Assembly: GCA_963682055.1 (NCBI GenBank)
Contig: OY821749.1
Span: 27,845,631-27,909,630, forward strand
Origin: Primula veris
Lineage: Eukaryota; Streptophyta; Magnoliopsida; Ericales; Primulaceae
Direction of reading: 5' to 3'
DNA: 64,000 nucleotides
Of this stretch, positions 37,320 to 48,754 are shown in pieces. Made by a program: the position numbers and the translations under genes. The notes under the pieces were generated by a model. It was not told where the DNA came from. It did no database searches and saw only the letters and a list, made by a program, of their open reading frames with translations. Within the stretch, counting starts at the first letter, position 1; each line of letters opens with the position of its first letter.

Positions 37320-39379
37320 TTATTTTTATTAGGGTTTTGGGAGAGATTTAGAGAGAGAGACTAGGTTGTCTGTATATATTATGGATATGTATGTATATAT
37401 ACATATGTAAGAAAGAGCGCCATGGAAGTTTGTATTATTTTTCAAAGAGGCCCATAGGTTTCTATATTTAACACTTTTGGCCTCTTTATTTATAGGAGTA
37501 TCAGTTTTGCCCTCTCACTCAGATGCAGAAAAAAAAACACTGCTATGAACCCGGTGCACTATTTTCGTGGGTGTGTCATCCAATCACATTTTTTAGTTTT
37601 TATCTTAAATTATTTTTACGGTAGTAATTTTTGGGTTACTTAATATATGTTGGGGTTTTTATGGTTGATAAACCCTAACTTTAGTACATCGGGTTCGTTT
37701 CCCCAAATACAACGTGGTTTAAAAAAACATTCATACAATTGTAGTGAATATCAGTCCTTGGATTTTTCACTAAACGACTAAGAATCCTGATTTATGCATT
37801 CCAATGCACTAAAAGACAGCGGCTGAACTAGTATGTTGGTATGGATGTGAGGTTAAATTATATATGTAAACCATTTTTTAATTATATGATGCTGATGAAA
37901 ACTATAATGTTTAAATTTCCACCAAAATCTATGGAATTTTTAAGTGTTTTCTCAACATGTGAGGCCTCGTGTTGTAGCCCTTTTTAACATGTATATAGTT
38001 CCTCTCCTCACAAACGATATACATTTTCGCATGAGATGTTTCAAGGTGGGCGGGATATTAGGGGGACTCATTGCACTCTCGAATTTAGCACGAGCTTCAA
38101 GACAATTTTAAAGGAGAATCGTGACAAAATAATAATAATATTATCTCATTTCCGGTTTATGGGTTGACTACGGTAAATACCTATTTAAAAGAATGTCATC
38201 GTTACCCTACTTTTATACCTAATTTCAAATTTGTCCATTATTTTAGTTGATTAGGTAAGAAAGACAAACTCGTAAATTAGCGAATGAATTATTTATATCA
38301 ATGAAATTTGGAATTGCATGTAAAGTGAAACATACTAAGATAGAAACATCAAATTATAAATTGGAAGGAATCAAATGGTATCAACCAAAAAAGATACAAT
38401 ATAATAAAACCTCTCTCTATAAGAACTCCATAAGAATGACCTTTCTATAGTAATAAAAAATCTTGATCCCAACTCGACTCAGTTCAAAATAGGAATAAAC
38501 TCTCTATTGTCGTATTTCGTAGTTTTTTATGGTCTCGTTAATTATAAATCCATCTTGCCTAATTCCAGCAACGATTTCTTCATCGGTTAAAATATTTGTT
38601 TAAGTAAACTTTTGATAGATTCATTTATTTGCTTTAACTTATAATGAACCATGTATATGTATCTAATATTATGTAAATACATATATTTTTTATTTTTTTA
38701 ATATGTAAACTCTATGGAATAATATCATTAGTAATATTTTTTCGTGGTCCTACGGTACTATATCAGCTAGTATATCACGGGACTGTAGAGATTAAATAAC
38801 TACTAATCCTTAAAAACTGAGTTACCAATAAAATAACTGAATGGCCTTGGACCTTTTTACGAGACGTTTGTCTAAAGGGAATCGTATTTAATTATTTATG
38901 GTCGTCTCTTTAAAGTAAAATATACAGTAAATACTGAATTAGTGACTCAATTATGTCTTTTCAAATGACCCTTTCCTTTTATCTATTTGAAAATGATTAT
39001 TTTGTCTGATCAACCATACACGTGCTACAGGGAAACTGATGTTGTACTTCGGAGACCTTGATAAAGTTACTCTCAAATATCAATAAATACTTGTTATTTT
39101 AGAAAATAAATAAATACGGGTAGGTATTTGTTTCCAATTAATTATGAATTACGAAACTATGTGTAATTTTAATCGGTCAATAACTTATATTAAAATTGTT
39201 GAAATAAAATTTTTTAAAAGTTAATTATATATTTCAAACATTAAATTATATGATTTAATTTTAAAAAAATTTATATCGACAATTTTAATACATGTTATAA
39301 ATCGATAAAAATTACACATGGTTTTGTAATAAACAATTAATCAGTAACCGGGTGGTAAAGGAGAGGGAGTAATTGTTAT
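37320..39379. other. Intergenic 5' flank of the threonine deaminase gene
   Basis: This should hold the promoter of the minus-strand threonine deaminase gene. A GA-rich stretch and a TATATATACATATG-like run lie at about 37340-37410. A degraded Stowaway relative lies at 39125-39370. No gene is supported. Confidence 0.6.
39125..39370. mobile_element. Degraded Stowaway-like MITE
   Basis: The sequence follows the element at 7957-8189 over nearly its whole length (ttacgaaactatgtgtaat, aattttaaaaaaattt, aaaattacacatggtttt) and ends ggagagggagta. The left terminus is eroded. The 5' LTR of the retrotransposon begins 9 bp beyond its right end. Confidence 0.7.
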
Positions 39380-39928
39380 TGATAGAACATAAAAATCAGA
39401 CCCGAATATTCTATTTGGGTAATAATCAACCCACCTTATAAATGGGTCGTCCCATACTTTTTATAGGAATTGAGGTTTTACTATTAAAAGCCCAAGCCCA
39501 ATCAAAGGGGGACCCATGTCTGAAAAATCCCTGGGATGAAGACATTTGTCAATATCCTAAAAGGCGCAGTTGCCTATAAATAGCCAACTACCCCTCCTAG
39601 AAAAGGACCAGAAAATCTATCCAAAAAATATAGAGAGAAGTTAAGAAAAGAGAGAAACTAACCAAAGCATATCACTTCGAGAAATAAACCGAGAAAAGGC
39701 AGCCGAGCACCGAATAAAAGGGGAGAAAGATCAAGACGAGAGATTAAATAGTCATATCGAGCACAATTGTAAAACCGAAATACTAATCCGAGCAAATGTA
39801 ATAGTCCGAACAAGGACAATAATCCGAGCAATAATAAAGATCAGGAAGTGTCCTTTATTCACGGTTGATTTACCATTATATCATTGTTGAAAAGCCTAAC
39901 GCAACCGACAAAAGTTATGGCTTTATCA
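39380..39928 (+). repeat. 5' LTR
   Basis: 549 bp, TGATAGAACA...TTTATCA. It differs from the 3' LTR at four single positions. A TATAAATA box at about 39575 is a candidate promoter element. Confidence 0.97.
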
Positions 39929-39930
39929 AA

Positions 39931-39948
39931 TGGCGCCGTCTCCGGGAA
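39931..39948 (+). promoter_or_regulatory. Primer-binding site, tRNA-Asp type
   Basis: TGGCGCCGTCTCCGGGAA begins 2 nt after the 5' LTR. It resembles the complement of the 3' end of plant tRNA-Asp(GUC), the usual primer of Tat/Athila elements, with a mismatch near the middle. Confidence 0.8.
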
Positions 39949-40007
39949 TCATCTAGTTCCCAACTAGTTTAGAATTCGAATACCAATACTCTGCCAGACG
40001 AGCGACA

Positions 40008-40439
40008 ATGGTTACCAATGTAGAGGAAACCCATCCCGAGATAATAGAAACCAATAACCAAAACACGCAAATTAGCCAACAAGACCTCGACGATCTACTC
40101 GCCATCCGCGACAGATATGAAGCTATCCAATCCGGAAACCAACCAACAACCTCCTACGTCAACCAAGAACAACCGGTCGAACCACCCCGACATTTCATCG
40201 AAGGAATTGTCGACGAACACCTTTCGTCCTCGGAGGACGAACAAGACGTGCCCGTATTAAGGCGTGCACGAAGACGCTTAACCGGGTCCCAAGCAGGGCC
40301 GAGCTCAAGAGTCCCTTTGCCTACAGCCTCGGTCAACTCCGGTGCTCGTTTACAAACGGAGAAGCTCATCAGTTTGGCATGCCCGAGGATCATGTACTCG
40401 GACAGTCGCCCCGACTACCGACTAATTCTCCGAGGATGA
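40008..40439 (+). CDS. N-terminal gag segment of the Tat element, in a different frame from gag-pol
   Basis: This 143-codon frame starts with the first good ATG after the primer-binding site and encodes an acidic, Gln-rich leader (DLDDLLAIRDRYEA, SSSEDEQDV) then a basic patch (RRARRR). It overlaps the long gag-pol frame by 61 nt. Going from this frame to the next needs a -1 (or +2) shift somewhere around 40300-40439. The long frame is also open upstream of 40379, but there it encodes a less natural Arg-rich sequence. Either a small indel broke gag or a frameshift is used; an indel is the simpler view. Confidence 0.65.
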   Translation: MVTNVEETHPEIIETNNQNTQISQQDLDDLLAIRDRYEAIQSGNQPTTSYVNQEQPVEPPRHFIEGIVDEHLSSSEDEQDVPVLRRARRRLTGSQAGPSSRVPLPTASVNSGARLQTEKLISLACPRIMYSDSRPDYRLILRG

Positions 40440-43400
40440 TTACACCACCCACGGTGGAGGTACAACATGTTGTTCCGTTAGCCGGTGAAAGGAACTACGC
40501 CCAGTTACAAGCTCAGCTGGCGGCATGCATGACGGCCATGACAGCGGCCGGCATCGTATTGCCAGTTATCCAACCCGACAAAGACCCACGCCATGAAGTG
40601 GAAGATTCTGCCTACAGGGCCGCCCTGGAGGCAGCGGGTCGGCGACCCGATACAAGAGTCCCCCACCAAGGGGGCAATGTCCCAATAACTATCGTCCATC
40701 CGAACACTCATATGGAACGTGTCCACACAAACACGAAGGACGGTAGATATCCCGAATACAGGATCGGGGAAGGATATGGCCCATCACCACATCAGGGAGG
40801 ATACCCTCCCCCCTACCAAGTCACGGATGACGCGTTCCAACAGGCTTGGAATGTATGCCAAAAAACCCCGTGTGCTGAACAGATCACGCGGTACCGCAAT
40901 CCTATGGGATTCGTCATCCCCGAATTCAGGCTCTATGATGGGAAGAGTTGCCCTATCGACCATCTGAGGCACTACAAGACGAAGATGGAACTGTGGAGTG
41001 ATGACCATGCACTGATGTGCAAATTTTTCAAAAACAGCTTGGGTCAAAAGGCTTCGTCATGGTATCATAACTTACCACGGGGCTCCATTAGAAACTGGGC
41101 AGAATTGCTAAGAGCATACTCCACCCGATACGCTGCTCATCGGAAAAAGAAGGTTAGTATTGAAACCCTTCTTAAAATGACGATGATGCCAAATGAAAGG
41201 CTCAACGATTACTGCATACGTTTTATCGACGTAGCAAACCAGATTCCACGATATGCCAATAATATAGCCATCCAAAACTTTATCAATTCCATCCCTAATG
41301 GCTATTGGGCGAGAAGGAAGTTCATAGGCAAAAACTTCCCGACCACTGATTCCCTGCTAGCCTATTGTACCCACCTCACCGATAAAAACGACGAACTGCG
41401 TTTCCTCAACCGAACTCTACCGAGAAGAGAGTTGGTCCGCGAGGCACAGGTGGGTCGCAAAAGAGTTAAAAATAACCAGGGAGAAGCATTCCAACCGACC
41501 AGAAAGGGCAAAGAGCCCGAGGTCCATAGCAGGGTAGAGCGACCACGAGCATTAGAGCCCAAACCGCTCCAGATCGCATACCCAACACCGACCAACGAAC
41601 ATAAACCGCTCCAGCTCACCTACCCGATGCCACCCAAGCCATTTCAACAAGTTCGGCCCCAAGAGAGGGAACACCGAAACACCTTCGGACCGGTCGAGCT
41701 GCGATACACTTTCAACCTATCTGCTGAAGATATCCTCAAGGATATATGCAGGGAAAGTTGGTATTCCCGACCACAACCGATCATCTCTCCCCCCAATCAG
41801 AGAGATTCCAAGCTCTTCTGCGCATATCACGAGGATCACGGCCATCTCACTGAGCATTGCCGTAACCTGCGATGGAGAATGAACCAGTGGGGCGATGCAG
41901 GATACCTAGCCAAGTTCATCAAAGGAGCTGGGAATAAAGGCAAACAATTGGCCGTCGAGGGATCCGACAACCGGCAAGGTAAAACGATCAACGTCGTTCA
42001 TATGTCACGACCCGAGGGCCCCGGTGGGGAACGGTCGCGACAACGGCAGCTGGCCCACTTTGGCCAAGTAGCCAAGGCATCACAGGCGTCGACCTCTAAA
42101 CGACAGTGCACACAACGACGACATCCGCCCATTTCTTTCTCAGATCTTGACGAAGAAGGGGTGATTTACCCCCATGGAGACGCCATTAACCTCCGCGTTC
42201 AAATTGGCCTAGACACGGTCAGCAGGGTACTTGTCGACCAAGGAGCCTCTTGTGATATCATGTACAGGGAGCTCTTCGACAAAATGGAACTCAAGCTGCA
42301 AGATCTACAGCCTGCGGACGTCACGCTGATCGGATTCATCTCCGAAACGACTAAACCATTGGGAAAGATCGTCCTCAGTGTCACAACCGGGTCCGTGTCG
42401 GTTCCCGTAGAGTTCTTAGTGGTTAATGACCGCTCCGGTCACAATGCAATATTGGGCCGACCTTGGTTACATGCCATGAAGGCCATACCCTCGACCTATC
42501 ACCAAAAGGTCAAATACCCAAATGACAGGGGAGAGATCGAGACAGCCCGAGGATGTCAGGAAGATTCAAGACGCTGCGAAGACATCACCGCGACTCTCCA
42601 AAAACAACGAAGCATGGTGGAACAACCCACCAGCACAAAGAAGCTGATCAACCACATAGTCAAAACCGAGAGGGTGGTCGAAGAACAAGTAGGAGAGACA
42701 CTTAGGAAGGTGTATATCCCGGATATGGACGAGGAGCACTATTTCCTCCTCGGCGATAACCTTCCAAAACAGGAATCCGAGGAGTTAGAAGCGTTCCTTT
42801 TCAGCAACATTGATAAATTCGCCTGGAGTCCTAAAGACATGCCGGGCATAGACCCCAATACAGCATGCCACCACCTAAGTGTAAACACCGAATACAAGCC
42901 GATAGCACAAAGGAGCAGGAAAGTATCTGTACAGCACAGAGCAGCTATAATCGCTGAAGTACAAAAGCTATTGGAGGCTGGAGCCATAAGGGAGGTTTAC
43001 TATCCAAAATGGCTGTCCAACCCGGTCGTCGTCCCTAAGAAGAACGGAAAGGAGAGAGTATGTATAGACTTCACAAACCTCAACAAAGCCTGTCCGAGGG
43101 ACCACTTTCCCCTTCCAAGGATTGATCAACTGGTGGACGCAACTGCGGGGGCAGAACGAATGACCTTCCTTGACGCATATTCAGGATACCATCAAATTCC
43201 CCTCGCCCGCGAAGATCAAGAAAAGACTTCGTTTATATCACCTTTGGGAAATTATTGCTATACGGTAATGCCGTTCGGCCTACGCAATGCGGGAGCAACA
43301 TACCAAAGGATGATAACAAGGGTATGTCGTGATCATATAGGGAAGACGATGGAGGTATACATAGACGACATGGTCGTCAAGAGCGAAAGAGCCTCATCCC

Positions 43401-45238
43401 ACCTTCAAGATATCAGGGACGTTTTCCGAACGCTGGGCGAGCACAAACTGAAACTCAATGCGAGCAAGTGTGCATTTGGCGTCAGCAAAGGGAAATTCTT
43501 GGGGCATATGGTTAGCCGACGAGGAATAGAGGCTAATCCAGATCAAATAACGGCTCTACGAAACCTAGCTGTGCCCAAGAATAAGAAACAGGTACAAGAG
43601 CTCACGGGAATGATGGCCGCGCTGAGCAGGTTCATTAGCCGATCCGCAGATAAGGGACGGCCATTTTTCGAATCACTCAAGAAGGATAGAAAATTCGTCT
43701 GGGACCCGGAATGTGAAGTCTCATTCAACAATCTCAAAGAGTACTTGAGGACACTGCCACTGCTAGTAAGGCCGAACAAAGGAGACATTCTGGCATGCTA
43801 CCTAGCAGTTTCCACTACAGCTGTGAGCGCAGTTATCTTAAGAGAAGAAGGTCGCGAACAATTTCCGATCTACTTCGTCAGCAAGACTCTGGTCGAAGCC
43901 GAAACACGTTATCTACCCTTGGAAAAGCTGTGTTTGGCATTGGTCGTCGCAACCAGAAAGTTGCCACACTATTTCATAGCTCATCAGGTCCGGGTATACA
44001 CAAAATTTCATATTAAAGAGTCACTTCGACGGACGGACATTAGCGGCCGAGTTGCAGCCTGGGGGGTCGAGCTATCCCAATTTCATATCGAGTTCGCACC
44101 CCGCCATGCCATAAAGGGACAAGTCCTGGCCGATTTCGTTGCAGAATTCACCGAAGGCTATGACGAGCCTTTGGCACTCTCTCCACAATCACACTGGCAG
44201 ATACATGTCGACGGATCAGCCACCAAGGACGGATCAGGAGCAGGGATCGTCCTAAAGTCTAGAGAGGGAGCAATCATCGAAAAAAGCATAAAACTGGGCT
44301 TCCGAGCTACCAACAATGAGGCAGAATACGAGGCCATGATAAATGGCATGCTTATTGCCCGGTCCCTCGGATGCTCCCACTTAATTGCAAGCTCAGACTC
44401 CATGCTCATCGTCAATCAAGCCATCGGCGAGTACCAAGCGAAAGATGATAGAATGATCCTCTACCAAGAGAAAGTCCAAAGCTTGATGGCAACCTTCGAA
44501 CAGTGCGAGTTAGTAAGAATCAATCGCACCGAGAATGCACATGCCGATGCATTGGCCACCCTAGCCTCGACATTAACATTGACCGACACCCGGTCGATCA
44601 CAGTGGAACTACTGCCGACCCCGAGCATAATAAAAAGGGTAAACCGGGTGACATCGATACAGTACGAACTAGGTTGGATGGAGGACATGACCCATTATCT
44701 GCGAAGTGGAACGCTTCCGGTCGACAAGATAAAAGCGCTGAAAATTACAAGAAAAGCTCCTCGCTTCTGGCTATCCGAGGACGATAAACTATACAAATCC
44801 AGTTACCGGGGACCACATCTACTGTGCGTCCCGACCGAGCTACAACTGCCGGTCTTGGAGGAAATCCACGAAGGATCCTGCGGAGCACACATCAAAGGGC
44901 GATCCCTTGCAAACAAGGCAGTGACCCAAGGATATTGGTGGCCCTATATCAAGCGAGACGCCGATGCATACGTCCAACGATGCGACAAGTGCCAACGATT
45001 CGCCAAGATACCACGGCTCCCTTCATCTATGATGACCCCGGTATCAGCACCATGGCCGTTCGCTCAATGGGCAATTGATTTGGTCGGTAAACTCCCAAGA
45101 GCACCTGGGAATGTGGAATATCTGATCGTTGCGACTGATTATTTCACCAAATGGGTCGAAGCTAAACCCCTCCGAGAAATCAAAGCCAGCAACGTCAAAC
45201 AATTCATTTGGGAATACATCATAACTAGGTTCGGTTAA
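40379..45238 (+). pseudogene. Gag-Pol polyprotein (gag, protease, RT, RNase H, second RNase H, integrase N-terminal half), ended by a premature stop
   Basis: A 1,619-codon frame. In order: the gag capsid-like region (IPEFRLYDGKSCPIDHL), a zinc-knuckle-like CAYHEDHGHLTEHC, an aspartic protease with DQGAS in place of the common DTGA/DGGS (Asp620), RT with the catalytic YIDD at residue 994, a first RNase H ending VLADFVAEF, a second RNase H starting HVDGSATKDGSGAG, the integrase HHCC zinc finger (EEIHEG ... CDKCQRF) and the first catalytic Asp in AIDLVG. The frame stops at a TAA (45236-45238) inside the integrase core; the remaining core continues in the same frame from 45239. A single substitution would create this stop. 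Replication enzymes look otherwise intact. Confidence 0.93.
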
Positions 45239-45925
45239 CCGTACGCTATAGTCGCCGACAACGGAACCCAGTTCAAAGATGCCAATTTACAGCTGTGGTA
45301 CGAGGAACTCGGTATCCGAAAATTCTATTCGACGCCGACATACCCACAAGGGAACGGGCAAGCCGAAGTGTCAAACCGAACAATATTAGACGGCATCAAG
45401 ACCACCCTTGAACAGGCAAAGGGGAGGTGGCCCGAGCGGCTACTCAACGTTTTATGGTCGTGCCGAACTACACCCAAGACGGGCACCAAGGAAACCCCGT
45501 TTAGCTTAGCATACGGTGTTGAGGCCATCATACCGACAGAGATCGGGCTACCCACACTCCGAACGACGTTGGTCGAGCAGGGAAATAATGAACAAAGAAT
45601 GAGAGAAGAGCTCGACATGATAGACGAGAAACGAGATATAGCGGCCCTTACCCTAGCTAAGTATCAACAAAGCGTGAAGCAAACCTATGACAAGAGAGTA
45701 AAAGGGTCTAAAGAATTCATGGTAGAAGAACTGGTGCTGCGACGAGTGACGGTCTATACCCGCAACGAAATACATGGCAAACTAAGCCCTACCTGGGAAG
45801 GCCCATACGAAATCGTCAAGCAAACAAGTCCAGTCTCTTACAAAATCAAAAGCGTCCTGTTCGCCAACAGCCGAGGGGAAAAAAATTCTTGGAATGTGGC
45901 TAACTTAAAGAAGTACTACGTATAG
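45239..45925 (+). pseudogene. C-terminal half of integrase, downstream of the in-frame stop
   Basis: In the same frame as the preceding gag-pol it carries the second catalytic Asp (VADNGTQF), the Glu (GNGQAEV) and a C-terminal GPF/Y-like module (TWEGPYEIVK), ending NLKKYYV. It is not translated unless the TAA at 45236 is read through, so it is the severed end of the polyprotein rather than a separate gene. Confidence 0.9.
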
Positions 45926-46028
45926 GCAATGCTCCGAATACAAGTACAGGTGCTACCTTACCCTTCTTGCTTAATGGCATTATCTTTCTTCTTTTGAATG
46001 AATAGAATATATTATTATGCTGTCTACT

Positions 46029-46915
46029 AATACTATGAAATTCTCAACATGGCCGAAGTGCCTAGAAATACTATGAAATTCCGTAAATGGCGTGTTACCG
46101 AAGGAACGTCTAGGAATACTATAAAATTCTCAACATGGCCGAAGTGCCTAGAAATACTATGAAATTCCGTAAATGGCGTGTTACCGAAGGAACGTCTAGG
46201 AATACTATGAAATTCTCAACATGGCCGAAGTGCCTAGAAATACTATGAAATTCCGTAAATGGCGTGTTACCGAAGGAACGTCTAGGAATACTATGAAATT
46301 CTCAACATGGCTGAAGTGCCTAGAAATACTATGAAATTCCGTAAATGGCGTGTTACCGAAGGAACGTCTAGGAATACTATGAAATTCTCAACATGGCCGA
46401 AGTGCCTAGAAATACTATGAAATTCCGTAAATGGCGTGTTACCGAAGGAACGTCTAGGAATACTATGAAATTCCCAACATGGCGTGTTACCGAAGGAACG
46501 CCTAGGAATATTATGAAATTCCCAACATGGCCGAAGTGCCTAGGAATACTGTGAAATTCCGTAAATGGCGTGTTACCGAAGGAACGTCTAGGAATACTAT
46601 GAAATTCCCAACATGGCCGAAGTGCCTAGGAAGACTATGAAATTCCGTAAATGGCGTGTTACCGAAGGAATGTCTAGGAATACTATGAAATTCCCAACAT
46701 GGCGTGTTACCGAAGGAACGCCTAGGAATATTATGAAATTCCCAACATGGCCGAAGTGCCTAGGAATACTATGAAATTCCGTAAATGGCGTGTTACCGAA
46801 GGAACGTCTAGGAATACTATGAAATTCCCAACATGGCCGAAGTGCCTAGGAATACTATGAAATTCCCAACATGGCGTGTTACCGAAGGAACGCCTAGGAA
46901 TACTATGAAATTTAT
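46029..46915 (+). repeat. Tandem-repeat block after pol, 86-bp dimer unit
   Basis: The unit is a 38-bp segment (aatactatgaaattctcaac to gccgaagtgcctaga) joined to a 48-bp segment (aatactatgaaattccgtaa to accgaaggaacgtctagg). The first five or so copies keep the 86-bp period; later copies mix the two half-units. About ten dimers in all. Tandem arrays in the 3' untranslated region of Tat elements are known and can seed genomic satellites. Confidence 0.95.
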
Positions 46916-47206
46916 ATGCAGGTACAATGCAAGGAATTATTCAGGTCCACATTACGGCGGCGATGCAATATAAATTGGCTAAAACAATGAAGGAGAATCA
47001 ATCTAAACAACAAAATATCAACAAGAAGCATCTCCAAAACAGGAATAACGAAATAACAAATGATTTAGCAAGGAAAAATCGATCCAATCAATTAAATAGC
47101 AATAAGGCAATGGAAAGGTACAAAACAGGAATAAAGAAATAACATAAATAGTCCTCGCCCGCATTACGGAGGCAACAAGAAGATCATCGACACTAAAGGG
47201 ATTCAT

Positions 47207-47845
47207 TTAAGAAGAGCTACTGCAGGAGGAGCACGACGGTAATTGACCGAGCTCAATCTCTTCGTCATCCGTCGTTGTGTACCCATCAGACTCATCGCCA
47301 TCAAAACGCTCCTCAGAAATGAGGGCATCAAAATTGGTCGTATGAGCCCCAACACAAGTCAGCGTCTGAAGCCGCGCGTTGAACTCGGCTTCTTTCGCGA
47401 ACTCGTGAGCATCCGAGGCCGCTTTACGGCGATCATCGTCAAAGGAGAGGTTACGGCGAGCTTCGATCATAGCTGCGGAAGCATCGTATCTGGCACGGGA
47501 CAAACGGAAATACTTCACCAACACGTTGGCCTTGGTCACAAGCAACTTTAATTTGCCGAAGTACTCGTCCTTTGCACGCCAATATCGATCCAAACGACAC
47601 TCCTGAACCTCAACAACATGCTCGGCACGGCGAACGTATTCTCGAAAAGAGGCCGCCTGGGTTTTCAGCTTGGTCCGGAGTCGAGCACATTGGTCGGTCA
47701 ATTTGACATTTTTGCTCATCAAAACAATGTAGGGCCACCTGTCAGGCACCTCACTAGCCGCACCAGATGAGACCTCATCCCGGGCAGCACCAGTAGGTCC
47801 TAACCCCGGGTTAACTAGGCATGGAGAACCAGCCTGGTGCGACAT
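47207..47845 (-). CDS. Antisense ORF 8 of the Tat element, coiled-coil protein
   Basis: A 212-codon frame starting MSHQAG. Residues ~40-150 are charged and heptad-like (LRTKLKTQAASFREYVRRAE), predicted coiled coil; the C-terminus is an acidic tail followed by Ser/Cys-rich residues (GYTTTDDEEIELG). No enzyme motif. A TATATA lies about 15 nt upstream of the ATG. It belongs to a series of antisense frames between pol and the 3' LTR. Tat-lineage elements are known to carry extra antisense ORFs of unknown function; I do not recognise this one further. Confidence 0.6.
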   Translation of the reverse strand: MSHQAGSPCLVNPGLGPTGAARDEVSSGAASEVPDRWPYIVLMSKNVKLTDQCARLRTKLKTQAASFREYVRRAEHVVEVQECRLDRYWRAKDEYFGKLKLLVTKANVLVKYFRLSRARYDASAAMIEARRNLSFDDDRRKAASDAHEFAKEAEFNARLQTLTCVGAHTTNFDALISEERFDGDESDGYTTTDDEEIELGQLPSCSSCSSSS

Positions 47846-47993
47846 AGTAGCATGTGCCTATATAAAAAAAAAGGGGGGGGAGAAGAACGAGAAGAGATGA
47901 ATATAAAAAAAAAAAGAGGAAAAAAAGAACAAAAAAAAAAAGAGAGAATTTTTTATACAAGCTACAAACAAAACGACAAAACAAGCTACTTCA

Positions 47994-48659
47994 TTAATCC
48001 GACAACCCCTCAACAGACGCCGAAGTCTCTACTACATCGGCAAAATGAATATCTCGCAATGAATTAATTTGCGTCCCCAAACGCTCACGAATGACCGCCT
48101 CGATTCGGTTCAAGGCAACAGTGGTTTCAGTTACCCCGGCCTTCGCATCCACCATGCGCTCTGCCCGGGACACACCACTCATTCCTTTGATATGCTCCAG
48201 CACCTCTAAGGCGCGAGCTCGGGCCCAATACGCTTTGGCAAAGGATAGCAGCAGATCCGCGTCCTCGAAAACGGCCCCAAGGACCAAGCTCAAGCTCGTC
48301 ACACGACCTCGGGCTTCATCACGAGAACGTCGTAGGGCACCGAGAAGTTCCTTTGCTTTTCCCTTATTTGCCGTATAATGGGCGGTCTTTTTACTAAATT
48401 TCTCTCCCAAATCACGTAACCGGATCGCCAAGTTGGAAATATGAATATTCAGACCCTCGATTTCCTGATAAGCACAAGTCAATTTCGTGGTCAGGGACGC
48501 GTTTGATCTTTCCAAATCTTCCATTACGTCACCTACACTACGACTAGGCGAGGTCCAGACCACCATGGCAAGGGGGTTATTTGGTACCTGACAATATTTT
48601 GTTTTCACATCCTTCAAAATATGACGACCATCAAAAGAAATTAACCCAAGAAAGCCCAA
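47994..48659 (-). CDS. Antisense ORF 7 of the Tat element, coiled-coil protein
   Basis: The open frame is 221 codons, but the natural start is more likely the ATG at 48566 (MVVWTSPSRSVGDVMEDLER), because the codons before it look non-coding and a TCTATAAAC box lies about 145 nt upstream. A long coiled coil (LERSNASLTTKLTCAYQEIE onward) is followed by an Arg/Ala-rich helix (KGKAKELLGALRRSRDEARG). It has no catalytic motif. It is similar in style, though not clearly in sequence, to the neighbouring antisense ORFs. Confidence 0.6.
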   Translation of the reverse strand: MGFLGLISFDGRHILKDVKTKYCQVPNNPLAMVVWTSPSRSVGDVMEDLERSNASLTTKLTCAYQEIEGLNIHISNLAIRLRDLGEKFSKKTAHYTANKGKAKELLGALRRSRDEARGRVTSLSLVLGAVFEDADLLLSFAKAYWARARALEVLEHIKGMSGVSRAERMVDAKAGVTETTVALNRIEAVIRERLGTQINSLRDIHFADVVETSASVEGLSD

Positions 48660-48754
48660 CAGAAAGAAACCACAGCACCTATATTATCACTTCTCCAAAA
48701 GAATCTGTTTATAGATACACAAGAGACCAAAAAAAAAAAAAAAAAAAAATACTG

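Noticed and set aside
39931..39948. tRNA gene fragment
   Set aside because: Only the 3'-end complement is present, 2 nt after an LTR, so it is a primer-binding site.
46029..46915. CRISPR-like array of direct repeats
   Set aside because: Units abut in tandem with no unique spacers, the context is a plant retrotransposon, and the half-units are related to each other.
47837..48067. Lys-rich plus-strand frame in the retrotransposon
   Set aside because: It is low-complexity A/G sequence between antisense ORFs, without homology or a plausible start context.
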